IMG/VR virus record: IMGVR_UViG_3300035698_002820
Location: 1-64,000 of that record
Length of the DNA: 64,000 bases
Direction: 5' to 3' (one strand)
Source: a virus
In this document: in pieces, positions 17,784-25,904 of the stretch
How positions within the stretch are numbered: the stretch's first letter is position 1
How the letters are laid out: every line of letters starts with the position of its first letter
The notes under the pieces: model-generated
Told to the model about the DNA's origin: nothing
Seen by the model: only the letters and a program-made list of their open reading frames with translations
Databases searched by the model: none
Position numbers and translations under genes: made by a program

Positions 17784-18732
17784 TGTTTACCTCACATTGC
17801 TGCATGAGCCAAAGACTATACCACATAGCATTTGTCAATGCATATCGCACCTGACTTACTGACAAATCTGCAGGGTCACAACCTGTACTGTCTGGAGGAT
17901 ACTTGGCAATGAATACTGCCATCTTGTCCTGCAACTGCGTAGCAATTTTGTCTGTGGCTATGGCACCTGCCTCATCATTGTCAAAAAACAGAGTTACTGT
18001 ATGGGCACGCTGTAGTACCATCCTTATCTGAACTGCTGATATGGATGAGCCAAAGACTGCTACTGCATTATCAAACCCATACTGGTGTAGCCTCAGGCAG
18101 CTTGTTGGTCCTTCAGTCAAGATGAGCACCCTGCTATTGCCTGCTCTGTGTAGGCCAAATAAGATGCTGTTACGTGGTGTTCCATGGTCATGGTGGTATT
18201 TGTTTTCACCCTCAAGAGGATGAATCAAACGTCTGGTAGCTCCAACAACCATCCCCCATGGGTCACGAACTGGAATGACAACTGCACGTCGCATCTTATC
18301 ATAGCCAACGTCCCACTCCCTAGAGAAAGGTTCATCAAATCCCCTAGTTTCTGTCCAATAAGGATGGATGTAGGCAGGGTCATAATTCTCAAGCACCACC
18401 TGGCGGTACTTTGTGGTTGGCTGAAAAGCCTGAGTATTGAGTAGCTTGAGCATTTCTGTCTGACTATAAGCTGATGCCAGCTGCAGCAGCTGTCTCACAG
18501 ATGCCATCATGTTATCACCTGTCATCAGGTGCCACAGTTGAGTGATGTTACCTGCTCCACAGCCCTTGTGACACATCCACAACCCGGTCTTTTTGTTGAC
18601 AGCAAAGCTGGGGTTGGTGTCAGTGTGAAATGGACAATGAGCATAGTACTCACTGGATGTTGCTTGTGAGATACGAATGCCCAATGCATTTAACACCCGT
18701 TTGACTTGCAACTGCTTACCATGGTAGTTCAT
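17770..18732 (-). CDS. DnaG-type DNA primase
   Basis: 320 residues. The CHC2-type zinc ribbon CPFHTDTNPSF with MCHKGCGAGN lies near residues 28-60. The TOPRIM domain follows: VLILTEGPTSCLRL (Glu) and FFDNDEAGA (DxD). It makes RNA primers for the DnaE polymerase. It lacks a clear helicase-binding domain, consistent with the separate DnaB-type gene at 21428. ATG 18732 is used (ATG 18735 is adjacent); the longer frame would overlap the DUF5679 gene. Confidence 0.87.
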   Translation of the reverse strand: MNYHGKQLQVKRVLNALGIRISQATSSEYYAHCPFHTDTNPSFAVNKKTGLWMCHKGCGAGNITQLWHLMTGDNMMASVRQLLQLASAYSQTEMLKLLNTQAFQPTTKYRQVVLENYDPAYIHPYWTETRGFDEPFSREWDVGYDKMRRAVVIPVRDPWGMVVGATRRLIHPLEGENKYHHDHGTPRNSILFGLHRAGNSRVLILTEGPTSCLRLHQYGFDNAVAVFGSSISAVQIRMVLQRAHTVTLFFDNDEAGAIATDKIATQLQDKMAVFIAKYPPDSTGCDPADLSVSQVRYALTNAMWYSLWLMQQCEVNSASN

Positions 18733-19285
18733 CATCTTCTCCGTGGTGTGGTAAGTCAATGCCGTACAATGCTGCACGTTTTTTGGACAAGAACTTAAAC
18801 ATCCCAGCACCACATACAGGACAACTGCCTTTAGCTGCCAAGCGGCCATTCTTCATGGTTACTTCTTTGGCATCTTTTATGACTCTCTTCTCCCTGCACT
18901 TAACACAGTAGCCTTCCACTTCCATAGCCACATTCAATAGCAGGTCAAAATGGCCACCCAATATGTCTTGCTTTTTCTTGCGCCAGTCTGCTTCTTGCTG
19001 CTCTAATTCTCTACGTGCCTCTGCATGGCCTGTGGTTGCCTCTTGTTCTTCATCAAAGATGGTGAAGGTTTTGCCGCAGTCATTACAGAGACAGTGTGTG
19101 GCCCACCCAACTTGACTACAGTGTGTACGAGTCAATATGGTGTGTGATAAGTGGGGACAGACAGGCTTTTTATCTGTCAACTGCTCATCGAAAACAAGTG
19201 AAGCTGTGCCACACATCGGGCATGTGTAAGACGTTATCCATCCTGCCTGATTATCGTGCCACCGTTTGATTACTATGGTTTTCAC
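18716..19285 (-). CDS. Zinc-ribbon protein with C-terminal DUF5679 domain
   Basis: 189 residues from GTG 19285 with AGGAG. Two N-terminal ribbons (TCPMCGTASL, CLCNDCGKTF) and a coiled segment precede a C-terminal GYCVKCREKRVIKD...GSCPVCGAGMFKF, which matches the DUF5679 pattern (YCVKCR...CPVCG). Such small domains are found beside primases and topoisomerases, which fits its place directly before the primase gene. Function not known. Confidence 0.72.
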   Translation of the reverse strand: MKTIVIKRWHDNQAGWITSYTCPMCGTASLVFDEQLTDKKPVCPHLSHTILTRTHCSQVGWATHCLCNDCGKTFTIFDEEQEATTGHAEARRELEQQEADWRKKKQDILGGHFDLLLNVAMEVEGYCVKCREKRVIKDAKEVTMKNGRLAAKGSCPVCGAGMFKFLSKKRAALYGIDLPHHGEDDELPW

Positions 19286-19379
19286 AGCTTCTCCTATTCT
19301 TCAGGTATTTCAGAAAAGTACCAAGTACTATGCCACACAGCACAGCCAAAAAGCCCATCAGTATATCTACAGTACCCAC
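19251..19379 (-). CDS. 42-residue single-pass membrane micro-protein
   Basis: A short frame starts at GTG 19379 behind GGGAGG (spacing 6). The protein has one membrane segment (FLAVLCGIVLGTFL) followed by KYLKNRR, so N-out/C-in is predicted. It overlaps the start of the next gene by 35 bp, giving translational coupling. ATG 19358 is an alternative start. Function unknown. Confidence 0.55.
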   Translation of the reverse strand: MGTVDILMGFLAVLCGIVLGTFLKYLKNRRSCENHSNQTVAR

Positions 19380-19392
19380 AGCACACCTCCCA

Positions 19393-19414
19393 CTTAACAG
19401 TCGTTATGCAGTCA
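19393..19414 (-). repeat. Dispersed 22-bp junction repeat, copy B
   Basis: Minus-strand TGACTG-CATA-ACGACTGTTAAG. It spans the clpP stop codon and lies just before the GGGAGG of the micro-protein gene. Same orientation as the other copies. Confidence 0.6.
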
Positions 19415-20024
19415 CCACTTTGTCAATCAAACCGTATTCCAGTGCTTCTTCCAGGTTGAACCACAAGTCCTTTTTCCAGATGTGTTGCTCTACTTCTTCT
19501 TGTGTCCTGCCAGTAGCCTCAGCTAGAATACCTGATAAGACAGCCTGCAGCTTTTTCATTTCTACTACTTGCTCTGCCAAATCAGAAGTTGTTTCATTGG
19601 AGAAGAATTTGAATTGACTGACTTCATGGATAAGCAAGCGTGCATTGGGCATCATCTCACGTGTACTGCCGGCCTGCAAGACAATACAGGCCATACTGGC
19701 GGCTGTGCCACTTGCCATAGTTGTGACATGTATGCCCTTAGCACGTGCCAGCATAATGTAGTCATAGATGGCCAATCCAGCTTGGACTTCACCGCCCTGG
19801 CTGTGGATAATGATTTTGATGGGGGTGGTGTCCTGATTTATCAGGTATTCTAGTTCTTCATTGAAACGTGCAGCATCTGATGAATAGATTTCACCTTCAA
19901 TGGACACAACCCTGCGCTCCAATCTGTGCTGGCGCAGCCGGTCATAGAACCCTAAACCTAACATCCTAGATGCCTCCGCATCACTTATCTGGGCCAGTTC
20001 TTCAGGGCACTTATCTGCTCTCAT
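19404..20024 (-). CDS. ClpP-like serine protease
   Basis: 206 residues. The catalytic triad is visible: Ser in ASGTAASMAC, His in ARLLIHEVS and Asp in WKKDLWF. IHSQGGEVQAGLAIYDYI forms the oxyanion region. The length is normal for ClpP. It lies in the replication block, far from the capsid genes, so it is less likely to be the prohead protease and may degrade host or phage regulators with a host Clp ATPase. ATG 20024 has AAGGAGAG at the right distance; the 16-codon longer frame has no such site. Confidence 0.85.
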   Translation of the reverse strand: MRADKCPEELAQISDAEASRMLGLGFYDRLRQHRLERRVVSIEGEIYSSDAARFNEELEYLINQDTTPIKIIIHSQGGEVQAGLAIYDYIMLARAKGIHVTTMASGTAASMACIVLQAGSTREMMPNARLLIHEVSQFKFFSNETTSDLAEQVVEMKKLQAVLSGILAEATGRTQEEVEQHIWKKDLWFNLEEALEYGLIDKVVTA

Positions 20025-20086
20025 GATTCTCTCCTTTGGGTGGAATTTTTTGGAACCCTTTTCATCTCTCATAAAATGCGTTGTTT

Positions 20087-20527
20087 TTATCCAATACCTG
20101 GGTTGGCATCCATTATTTGTTCACCAGCCTCATCAGGTGCCGTGTTCTCCCAGTCAATCTCACCAATTGCAGTTATCCAGTCTTGCAGACCATCAATGCG
20201 TTCTTGTAACAGCATACCTGCATCACTTGAATCTTGCAATTGATATGGCATGTTGTCATAACTGCACTGACACTCATCTGCCATTTCTTCCAGTCCTGCC
20301 GTCAGCTCACCAGCATCATCTTCATTCATTATTTCACCACCCAGGATACTATCTTCAAGAGCATACAGGCTTGATAGAAATGCTGACCCAGTCAACTGTG
20401 AACGGGATGGCCTGGATGTGCTGTAGCGTTTGGCACCATATCTGAATTTCCACCACCAGTAAGACTCACCTGCCTTGACTGCTGGGTTGTCCTTACGTGC
20501 CTTTTTTACGAAATGTGCTCTCGCCAT
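20087..20527 (-). CDS. Conserved phage protein of unknown function
   Basis: 146 residues. The N-terminus MARAHFVKKARKDNP...GESYWWWKFRYG is a pattern I have seen in phage hypotheticals. A basic aromatic N-terminus and an acidic C-terminal half suggest nucleic-acid or protein binding. It overlaps the gene upstream by 22 bp. No function can be assigned. Confidence 0.65.
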   Translation of the reverse strand: MARAHFVKKARKDNPAVKAGESYWWWKFRYGAKRYSTSRPSRSQLTGSAFLSSLYALEDSILGGEIMNEDDAGELTAGLEEMADECQCSYDNMPYQLQDSSDAGMLLQERIDGLQDWITAIGEIDWENTAPDEAGEQIMDANPGIG

Positions 20528-20898
20528 GATATAGCCTCCTCTTCATTTCTTGTACCACGTGCAGGGCAGTAATCTGGCCACTGTGGGTCACTTGCACATT
20601 GGCTGCGGTATTCACATTCAAAACATACGTCAGGTATTGAACCTTGTTGCTTTTTCATTGCCAGCACTTTCAGTATGTCCTGTCTGGCAGCAGAGTACAG
20701 AAGCACATTAGGCACATCTCCACGCCTAACAGTCTCAACTAGAGGACCATGTAATATCTTCATAGTTTCTCTACGTACTGTGAGATTCTCTGCATACTTT
20801 ACTACGTGTGCTGCTGCTCCCTGGATAGTATAGGCTGTAATGTGGTAAGTGCGTTTTACCAGTTCTACACTGACAGTAGTTACTTTGAAACCAGGCAT
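20506..20898 (-). CDS. Unknown protein with CxxC...C cluster
   Basis: 130 residues. The C-terminal CFECEYRSQCASDPQWPDYC could bind zinc or an iron-sulfur cluster. The N-terminal half is beta-rich (KVTTVSVELVKRTYHITAY). GAGGAGG lies before ATG 20898. It follows the structured RNA region at 20935-21068. Confidence 0.6.
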   Translation of the reverse strand: MPGFKVTTVSVELVKRTYHITAYTIQGAAAHVVKYAENLTVRRETMKILHGPLVETVRRGDVPNVLLYSAARQDILKVLAMKKQQGSIPDVCFECEYRSQCASDPQWPDYCPARGTRNEEEAISWREHIS

Positions 20899-20934
20899 TT
20901 TGCCCTCCTCTTTTATCTGCGGATGACTAGCAGT

Positions 20935-21068
20935 AAGGAATATAGAATGTGCGGAATCGAACCGCTTCTCTCAGTTAAGTCTGCGGATCAAGCAGACACG
21001 CCAAGCGCATGGAGCCGCCATATCAGGTATACCAGTATGATCGCACATGCTGGTATTCTATACTCCTT
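20935..21068 (-). ncRNA. Structured RNA candidate with tRNA-like arms
   Basis: This fills a gene-free gap. The ends (21068-21055 and 20948-20935 on the minus strand) form a 14-bp stem; its one odd pair is G-U on the minus strand but A-C on the plus strand. Inside are GTCTGC-TTGATCC-GCAGAC (7-nt loop like an anticodon arm, GAT), GCGG-TTCGATT-CCGC (identical to a tRNA T arm), ACCAG..CTGGT and ATGG-CGGCT-CCAT. A normal cloverleaf does not fit because the 5' region is too long and lacks a D loop with GG. It could be a diverged tRNA or a regulatory RNA. Confidence 0.5.
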
Positions 21069-21080
21069 ATTGCCAGCTAT

Positions 21081-21431
21081 CTAGCTACTGCGCAACTTGA
21101 TTGTTACAGATGGTGCTGATTTTGTGAATGGTATTTCTTTAACACCTACACACTCACAGACTGCCTTCCAATCTATTGCTTCTGCCTGTGGTATGATGGT
21201 TGTGAATTTCTCAACAGTAGCTACATCAAACCACGGAGGATTGTTGGCAGCAGTCTTGTAATCGAACTTCCTGCGTCCTCCACTGTAGGATGCTGTTACA
21301 TTGCCTACCTTCTGTGTTGCACCAAGTTCTATCACAGCACCCTTGATTTGCCTAGCAAGTATATCAAGTGCACGCCTGAGCTTCTCCCATTCAAGCATTT
21401 TGAAAGCCAGTTCTGATGCATCCATTTTCAT
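21081..21431 (-). CDS. Unknown phage protein after the helicase gene
   Basis: 116 residues. A helical N-terminus (SELAFKMLEWEKLRRALDIL) is followed by a beta segment (VGNVTASYSGGRRKFDY) and a helical end. ATG 21431 overlaps the helicase stop as ATGA. No motif recognised; a replication accessory role is possible from position. Confidence 0.6.
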   Translation of the reverse strand: MKMDASELAFKMLEWEKLRRALDILARQIKGAVIELGATQKVGNVTASYSGGRRKFDYKTAANNPPWFDVATVEKFTTIIPQAEAIDWKAVCECVGVKEIPFTKSAPSVTIKLRSS

Positions 21432-22690
21432 TCTCCTAATAAGGTTAATGCTTCATCAAATATATCCGTAACTTCACCGATTTTGCCACGGTCAATACCA
21501 AATGAGATAACAAATGGTTTAGCTACACCACTACGTCGTGCTGCCTGTACCCCAATTTGCCTGAATTTTGGGTCACCCTGGGGCATTGCCATGCTGATGA
21601 CATAATCACAAGCTTGTCCAACTGCGTCACCCAAAACAATGTCCTGTAGTTTGGGCAGTTTAGCAACCTTTACCTGGCGGCCTGCCTGGGATGTTACAAT
21701 GATAGGCACATTGCAGTTGATAGCCACACTTTTCAGACCATATGCAATATGGTACATTTTCATCCAACTTTGCTCAGCACCTTCAACATCTTGCAGCAGT
21801 GGCATGCCATCCACACACACCAGGTCTGGCTTATGCCTTTGAATGAATGCCTCAACTGCAGGTACAGAAAAAGGCTTGCCCTCATCACAGCTTGCTGTCA
21901 CCCAATCTTTACGTTTGGCAGCATTAGTCAAGAATTCCCTATACTGCTGGACATTGATGTCCTTGCCTTGACCTAAACCTGTGTTGCTGAAACCACCCAT
22001 CAGGGTATCCCAGCGGGCATTGACTTCTTCTACAGGCATTTCTGGTGATAAAAATAAAATGCGTTGTCCTGCTCTGTATGCTGTGCACCCTATGTGCATA
22101 AGTAACCAACTTTTGCCCAATTTAGGTCTGCCGATAATGCCTACAAGCATACCAGGACGCCAGCCACCAAACAAGGCATCCAATGTATCAAAGCCAGTTG
22201 GGATACCTACAAGTCCTTTTTGACTTACAGTCAATGCACGCTCAACATATTCATCAGCACGCTCAAGTGCATTGCCATCTGTATGGCTGATAGCATTGAA
22301 AGGCATCCTGATGCAGCCCTTCAGTTCTTCACTCATGAGGGCAATTGTTTCAGCAGGCAAGGCCATCAAATTGGGAATGTGCTTAACCATCACTTGCTGA
22401 GCTGACAAATACATTGTGTGCTCAAGCAACAAATCTATGTAATAACCCAGAGCATAGTCTGATTCTGATAAAACTAATTCAGGCCAACGTCCAGCCAGCA
22501 CCTGTGCTGATGGTACGGTTTGATAGCGTTTGGAGTACTCATAGACAAATTCCAGCACATCAGCATAAACATGAAAATCTTCTGGTGTAACATTGGCTCC
22601 TTTTAACCTGGCAATATCACCTGCATCGTGGACACAGGATAGAATGCCCAATTCAATAGTGCTGGTGACTGCTACTTGACTATCTGGCAC
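21428..22690 (-). CDS. Replicative DNA helicase, DnaB type
   Basis: 420 residues from GTG 22690. The N-terminal helical domain is followed by the RecA-fold core: GIPTGFDTLDALFGGWRPG, Walker A GRPKLGKSW, LFLSPEM, Walker B-like DLVCVDGMPLL and VPIIVTSQAGR. This is the standard order of DnaB/phage gp41-type hexameric helicases. With the separate primase and DnaE it makes up the fork machinery. A homing endonuclease gene lies directly upstream, overlapping by 11 bp. Confidence 0.88.
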   Translation of the reverse strand: MPDSQVAVTSTIELGILSCVHDAGDIARLKGANVTPEDFHVYADVLEFVYEYSKRYQTVPSAQVLAGRWPELVLSESDYALGYYIDLLLEHTMYLSAQQVMVKHIPNLMALPAETIALMSEELKGCIRMPFNAISHTDGNALERADEYVERALTVSQKGLVGIPTGFDTLDALFGGWRPGMLVGIIGRPKLGKSWLLMHIGCTAYRAGQRILFLSPEMPVEEVNARWDTLMGGFSNTGLGQGKDINVQQYREFLTNAAKRKDWVTASCDEGKPFSVPAVEAFIQRHKPDLVCVDGMPLLQDVEGAEQSWMKMYHIAYGLKSVAINCNVPIIVTSQAGRQVKVAKLPKLQDIVLGDAVGQACDYVISMAMPQGDPKFRQIGVQAARRSGVAKPFVISFGIDRGKIGEVTDIFDEALTLLGE

Positions 22691-23171
22691 GTTCTACCTC
22701 TGGGTGGCACACTACACACAGACACACAAGATTACTTAGGTTGTTGTCCTGTGTTTCATTGAATGAGATTTTGTGATGAACATCCAATTCTCTACCCAGC
22801 TTTTCTTCAGTCACACTGCATTTCTGACAAGTATAATTATCTCTTGCACGTGCCAGCTTACGCTGTCCAGGCCAATCTGGGCCATAGTGGTGTGGTTTGC
22901 CACCCTTCCAGAAACAACTATTTTTACCACTTTTTGCTTCTATCTGCTCTTGTGACTGCTTATAACCCAATGCATATTGGTTGCCCAATAACCTAGTGCT
23001 CATTGCACCTTTCTGTTCTGGTGTCATTCCACTACTACCTGCAGCATTCTGATTGCCCATTCTTGAGATGCTCATCCTGGCCTTTGTTTCTTCAGAATGC
23101 TTCATGTCTGTATGAGTAACACTCATTTTATTCTTAGATGCTTGTGAATGTTTGAATCCCTTTTTAGGCAC
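22680..23171 (-). CDS. HNH homing endonuclease with NUMOD3-type repeats
   Basis: 163 residues. I chose GTG 23171 because AAGGAG lies 7 nt before it and the result, PKKGFKHSQASKNKMS, is a typical opening for the family. NUMOD3-like modules follow, then CQKCSVTEEKL, DVHHKISFN and NLVCLCVVCHP, giving a complete zinc and HNH site. It is closely similar to the enzyme at 13392 and likewise occupies a junction in the replication block without extra spacing. Confidence 0.87.
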   Translation of the reverse strand: MPKKGFKHSQASKNKMSVTHTDMKHSEETKARMSISRMGNQNAAGSSGMTPEQKGAMSTRLLGNQYALGYKQSQEQIEAKSGKNSCFWKGGKPHHYGPDWPGQRKLARARDNYTCQKCSVTEEKLGRELDVHHKISFNETQDNNLSNLVCLCVVCHPEVERAR

Positions 23172-23748
23172 GTCCAAGCTCCTTCTCCCACTTCTTTACT
23201 AATGCATTTAGCAGTTTCTGTGCTTCATCATTGTCACTATCGGCCATTACACACAAGTGCTTGAAAATTCTGAGCTGCTCTGGGTCTTGGATAAACTGCA
23301 TGATGAACCGTGCCTTTGCAGTCTTTATGGTGATGCCCAAATCAGCAAGCCAGCCAGTGATGAATCCGCTGTTAAGCATGTTAATGGTAATGTCATCTAC
23401 AGTCTGTACTACGTAGCCCAGTAAGTGATATAGCATATATGGGTCACCAGCCATCTGGAGTACTCTTTTCATCATGCCTGCGTCCTTCACCAGGCTGTGA
23501 GGCATCATACGCTTATGAATAGTATAGAACAGGTCATACAGCAAAAAACACCACTCGTGAAGATTAAGTTCATCAGGCCACTTGCCATGGTAGTTGATGT
23601 ACTGTTTACGCATTCTTGGCCCAACATCACCCAGACTGGGTATGTTTGCTATGTCTTTTTTAGGCTTTGGTTTGACTTCAGACACAAGCTTAGTTTCAAT
23701 CTGCTTGGATTGAGTCAGCCTGAATGCCCACCCTGTTGCTGTTCCCAT
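23164..23748 (-). CDS. Unknown helical protein before the helicase
   Basis: 194 residues from ATG 23748 (GGGAGA upstream). It has a basic N-terminal third (KQIETKLVSEVKPKPKKD) and a helical remainder with several tryptophan/tyrosine positions. The place between ParB-like and helicase genes would suit a helicase loader or replication accessory factor, but I see no ATPase motif. It overlaps the gene at 23696 by 53 bp. Confidence 0.6.
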   Translation of the reverse strand: MGTATGWAFRLTQSKQIETKLVSEVKPKPKKDIANIPSLGDVGPRMRKQYINYHGKWPDELNLHEWCFLLYDLFYTIHKRMMPHSLVKDAGMMKRVLQMAGDPYMLYHLLGYVVQTVDDITINMLNSGFITGWLADLGITIKTAKARFIMQFIQDPEQLRIFKHLCVMADSDNDEAQKLLNALVKKWEKELGRA

Positions 23749-23890
23749 CAACTTTCTCCCTGAGCAAACGTATCTCTGCAATCAGTTCTGGCACATCTTG
23801 ATATAGCCAGTTTAGAATCTCTTCATTTGACAGTGGATAGGAAGGTGCTAACACAGCTTCAATTTCTTGTAACTTTTCTTCAGTTATCAT
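23696..23890 (-). CDS. Small acidic helical protein
   Basis: 64 residues, mostly charged helix (EEKLQEIEAVLAPSYPLSNE). It overlaps its neighbours at both ends. Function unknown. Confidence 0.5.
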   Translation of the reverse strand: MITEEKLQEIEAVLAPSYPLSNEEILNWLYQDVPELIAEIRLLREKVDGNSNRVGIQADSIQAD

Positions 23891-24839
23891 AAAGACTTTC
23901 CAAATTCACTGCCAACTCAAGATACCCAGCACTCCAGAATTTAAGTTCCTCAACCATCTGCTCAATGTCCTCTACACTCATGGCATTCTTAAGTGCCTCT
24001 GGTTGGCTGATGAACCGTTCAAGTGCCCGATTGCCACGCATTAGCTTAAGCCACTTGTTCTGTGTCTTTCTGGCTATACTGATTCTTGCTTTTGATTGTT
24101 CAACTACCTTCATGCGCTTGGACAATTTGAATACCAGCCATGTAGTATCATAGCTGTATTCAATCAACTCACGTACAGTACTGATGATAGCATTTTCATA
24201 TTCTTGCTGTGTTAATAGGCCTGCTACAACCTGCTTGTGACCGTCCCTAGCAACTTCAACCAGCATCTTCAAGTTGGCCTCAGAAACCCTGCCTGCTATG
24301 ATGTCTGGCCATATTGGCTGTGGCAGCTTGCTGATGCTATGGTAATAGTCTACTTTGTCCTTACTGATGCCTAGCAAGGCAGCTACAACATCTCTGGTCT
24401 GTCCATAATCCAGCCGTTTTCCAGCTGCTTTTCTGGGTCTTCCTCTTGGCTTAGCATGCAATTCCCACAATGCATCAATGAGTATTGCCATCTCCCATGA
24501 AGACAACCGTCTGCGCAACGCATTATCCAAGACACCCAGTTCATATGCATCACGTTCATCCACTATCTCTGGCAGCACATGGCATTCAACTGTCTTCCAC
24601 CCTAGTTCCTGTGCGATGCGCAGACGGTGTTTGCCACCCACAACTGTCTTTTCATCGTGCATAACCAGAAGTGGGTCACGCATGCCGTCACGTACAATGT
24701 TCTTCTTCAATGCATGATAAAGTAAATCAGGCATGCCGACAAAAGTAGCCTCAATATTTGCAAGTATCTGCAATTGATTGGTTGGAAGCTCTTTGTCTTC
24801 ACATGCCTGAAATACTTTCAATGCCTGGGTATTATCCAA
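23880..24839 (-). CDS. ParB/Spo0J-like DNA-binding protein
   Basis: 319 residues. The ParB/Srx N-terminal domain is marked by KTVVGGKHRLRIAQELGW (GxHR) with VECHVLPEIVDERDAYELG after it. A KorB-like helix-turn-helix follows (DVVAALLGISKDKVDYY, then SKLPQPIWPDIIAGRVSE). The usual GERR box is replaced by GGKHR, so CTP binding is uncertain. In phages such proteins act in DNA partition or regulation; no parA is in the window. Start TTG 24839 is preferred because AGGAG precedes it; TTG 24917 would overlap the upstream gene. Confidence 0.8.
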   Translation of the reverse strand: MDNTQALKVFQACEDKELPTNQLQILANIEATFVGMPDLLYHALKKNIVRDGMRDPLLVMHDEKTVVGGKHRLRIAQELGWKTVECHVLPEIVDERDAYELGVLDNALRRRLSSWEMAILIDALWELHAKPRGRPRKAAGKRLDYGQTRDVVAALLGISKDKVDYYHSISKLPQPIWPDIIAGRVSEANLKMLVEVARDGHKQVVAGLLTQQEYENAIISTVRELIEYSYDTTWLVFKLSKRMKVVEQSKARISIARKTQNKWLKLMRGNRALERFISQPEALKNAMSVEDIEQMVEELKFWSAGYLELAVNLESLYDN

Positions 24840-24861
24840 TGTACTCCTACACAGATGTGCT

Positions 24862-25068
24862 TTACTGTGGGGAAATGTCTCCCAAATCTCTAACAATCTG
24901 GTCAATGGCTTCCTCAAGGTCAGTCAATTTATCCAGTGCTTTGCTGACCAGTGTAGTAGCCTCATCAAGTTTCTCTATGCACGTCTCAGCATCATCAGTT
25001 GTGTTATTGTAACTCAGGTCAACAATGCTTTCAAGTATACTACGTACTTCTTCAATAATGACTGCCAT
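24862..25068 (-). CDS. Small coiled-coil protein
   Basis: 68 residues, almost entirely helical with heptad-like spacing (ETCIEKLDEATTLVSKALDK). It overlaps the previous gene as TGATG. Function unknown. Confidence 0.55.
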   Translation of the reverse strand: MAVIIEEVRSILESIVDLSYNNTTDDAETCIEKLDEATTLVSKALDKLTDLEEAIDQIVRDLGDISPQ

Positions 25069-25265
25069 CACGCCTCCAATTGATGAACATCTACTTTAGC
25101 CGTTTGCACCGCAATACCACCAGCCTGTCCACACTTAGGACAGACCATCTGGTCAAGTGGTTTTAGCTTATCACCAGAATGAATGTCCTCATATTCAGCT
25201 GTGAAACGTGCCTGGCAGTGAACACATACCACAGCAACAGTTATAGCTGCAGTAATAGTGAACAT
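25068..25265 (-). CDS. Small zinc-ribbon protein
   Basis: 65 residues with CVHC near residue 14 and CPKC near residue 42, a split zinc ribbon. It joins its upstream neighbour with a TAATG overlap. Function unknown. Confidence 0.55.
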   Translation of the reverse strand: MFTITAAITVAVVCVHCQARFTAEYEDIHSGDKLKPLDQMVCPKCGQAGGIAVQTAKVDVHQLEA

Positions 25266-25810
25266 TAGAAGGGAACCTCCCCGGCATTATAGTACGAGCA
25301 TTCATCTGTGTGCCCAATAAGACATCCACATTCAGGACAAGCAGCTGCTGTATTATCAGTGTCCCGCTGCTTCAGCCGGTCAACATCACGCACTATGTCC
25401 TTCTGCGCAGCAGTCAGGTTATCAATCCGCTTTGCCAGTAATTCATAAGCGTGCCGGTTCTGTCGCTGAACAGCAGCTTGAGCATTGATTCTGCCTTCGA
25501 GTGCTCTAGTGGCATTCTTCCAGGTCAGTGTGTCCCGCAACAGCTGGGCAACCAGTTTGAAGAATGGCTGCAGTTCTTCCATCTTCTGTTCCAGTCCTGC
25601 CATTGCTTGCACAGCCTTTTCTGCACTGTCAACGCAGCCAATGTCAACAAGCATGCTGTTACTGCGTTCACTCACTGATGTACGATAGTCAGTGAAACAC
25701 CGCAATATTAGCTGCCATCGCAGAGCATCTACATTGCCACTGAATGGAACATGAATGGTGACATGATTTAGGCCAAGTTTGATGTTGTCTATCCTTGATG
25801 TGATATACAT
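25265..25810 (-). CDS. Coiled-coil protein with C-terminal zinc ribbon
   Basis: 181 residues. The N-terminal 60 residues are mixed alpha/beta, the centre (about 65-150) is a long coiled coil, and the C-terminus has CPECGCLIGHTDEC. AAAGGAG precedes ATG 25810. Function unknown; the layout suggests an oligomeric scaffold or nucleic-acid binding protein. Confidence 0.6.
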   Translation of the reverse strand: MYITSRIDNIKLGLNHVTIHVPFSGNVDALRWQLILRCFTDYRTSVSERSNSMLVDIGCVDSAEKAVQAMAGLEQKMEELQPFFKLVAQLLRDTLTWKNATRALEGRINAQAAVQRQNRHAYELLAKRIDNLTAAQKDIVRDVDRLKQRDTDNTAAACPECGCLIGHTDECSYYNAGEVPF

Positions 25811-25814
25811 CCGA

Positions 25815-25904
25815 TTACTCCTTTTTTTCTATCTGATATTGATTGACCAGGGATGACTGTCCAACTTCTGCTGGATAGCCATCAACGTATAAGTGATTTG
25901 TCAT
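25815..25904 (-). CDS. 29-residue micro-protein, coupled to the frame upstream
   Basis: It starts as TGATG with the stop of the 50-residue frame and ends inside the ribosome site of the next gene (stop four bases before its ATG). It is soluble and contains HLYVDGYPAEVGQ. An in-frame ATG at 25964 would give 49 residues. Low certainty because of its size. Confidence 0.35.
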   Translation of the reverse strand: MTNHLYVDGYPAEVGQSSLVNQYQIEKKE

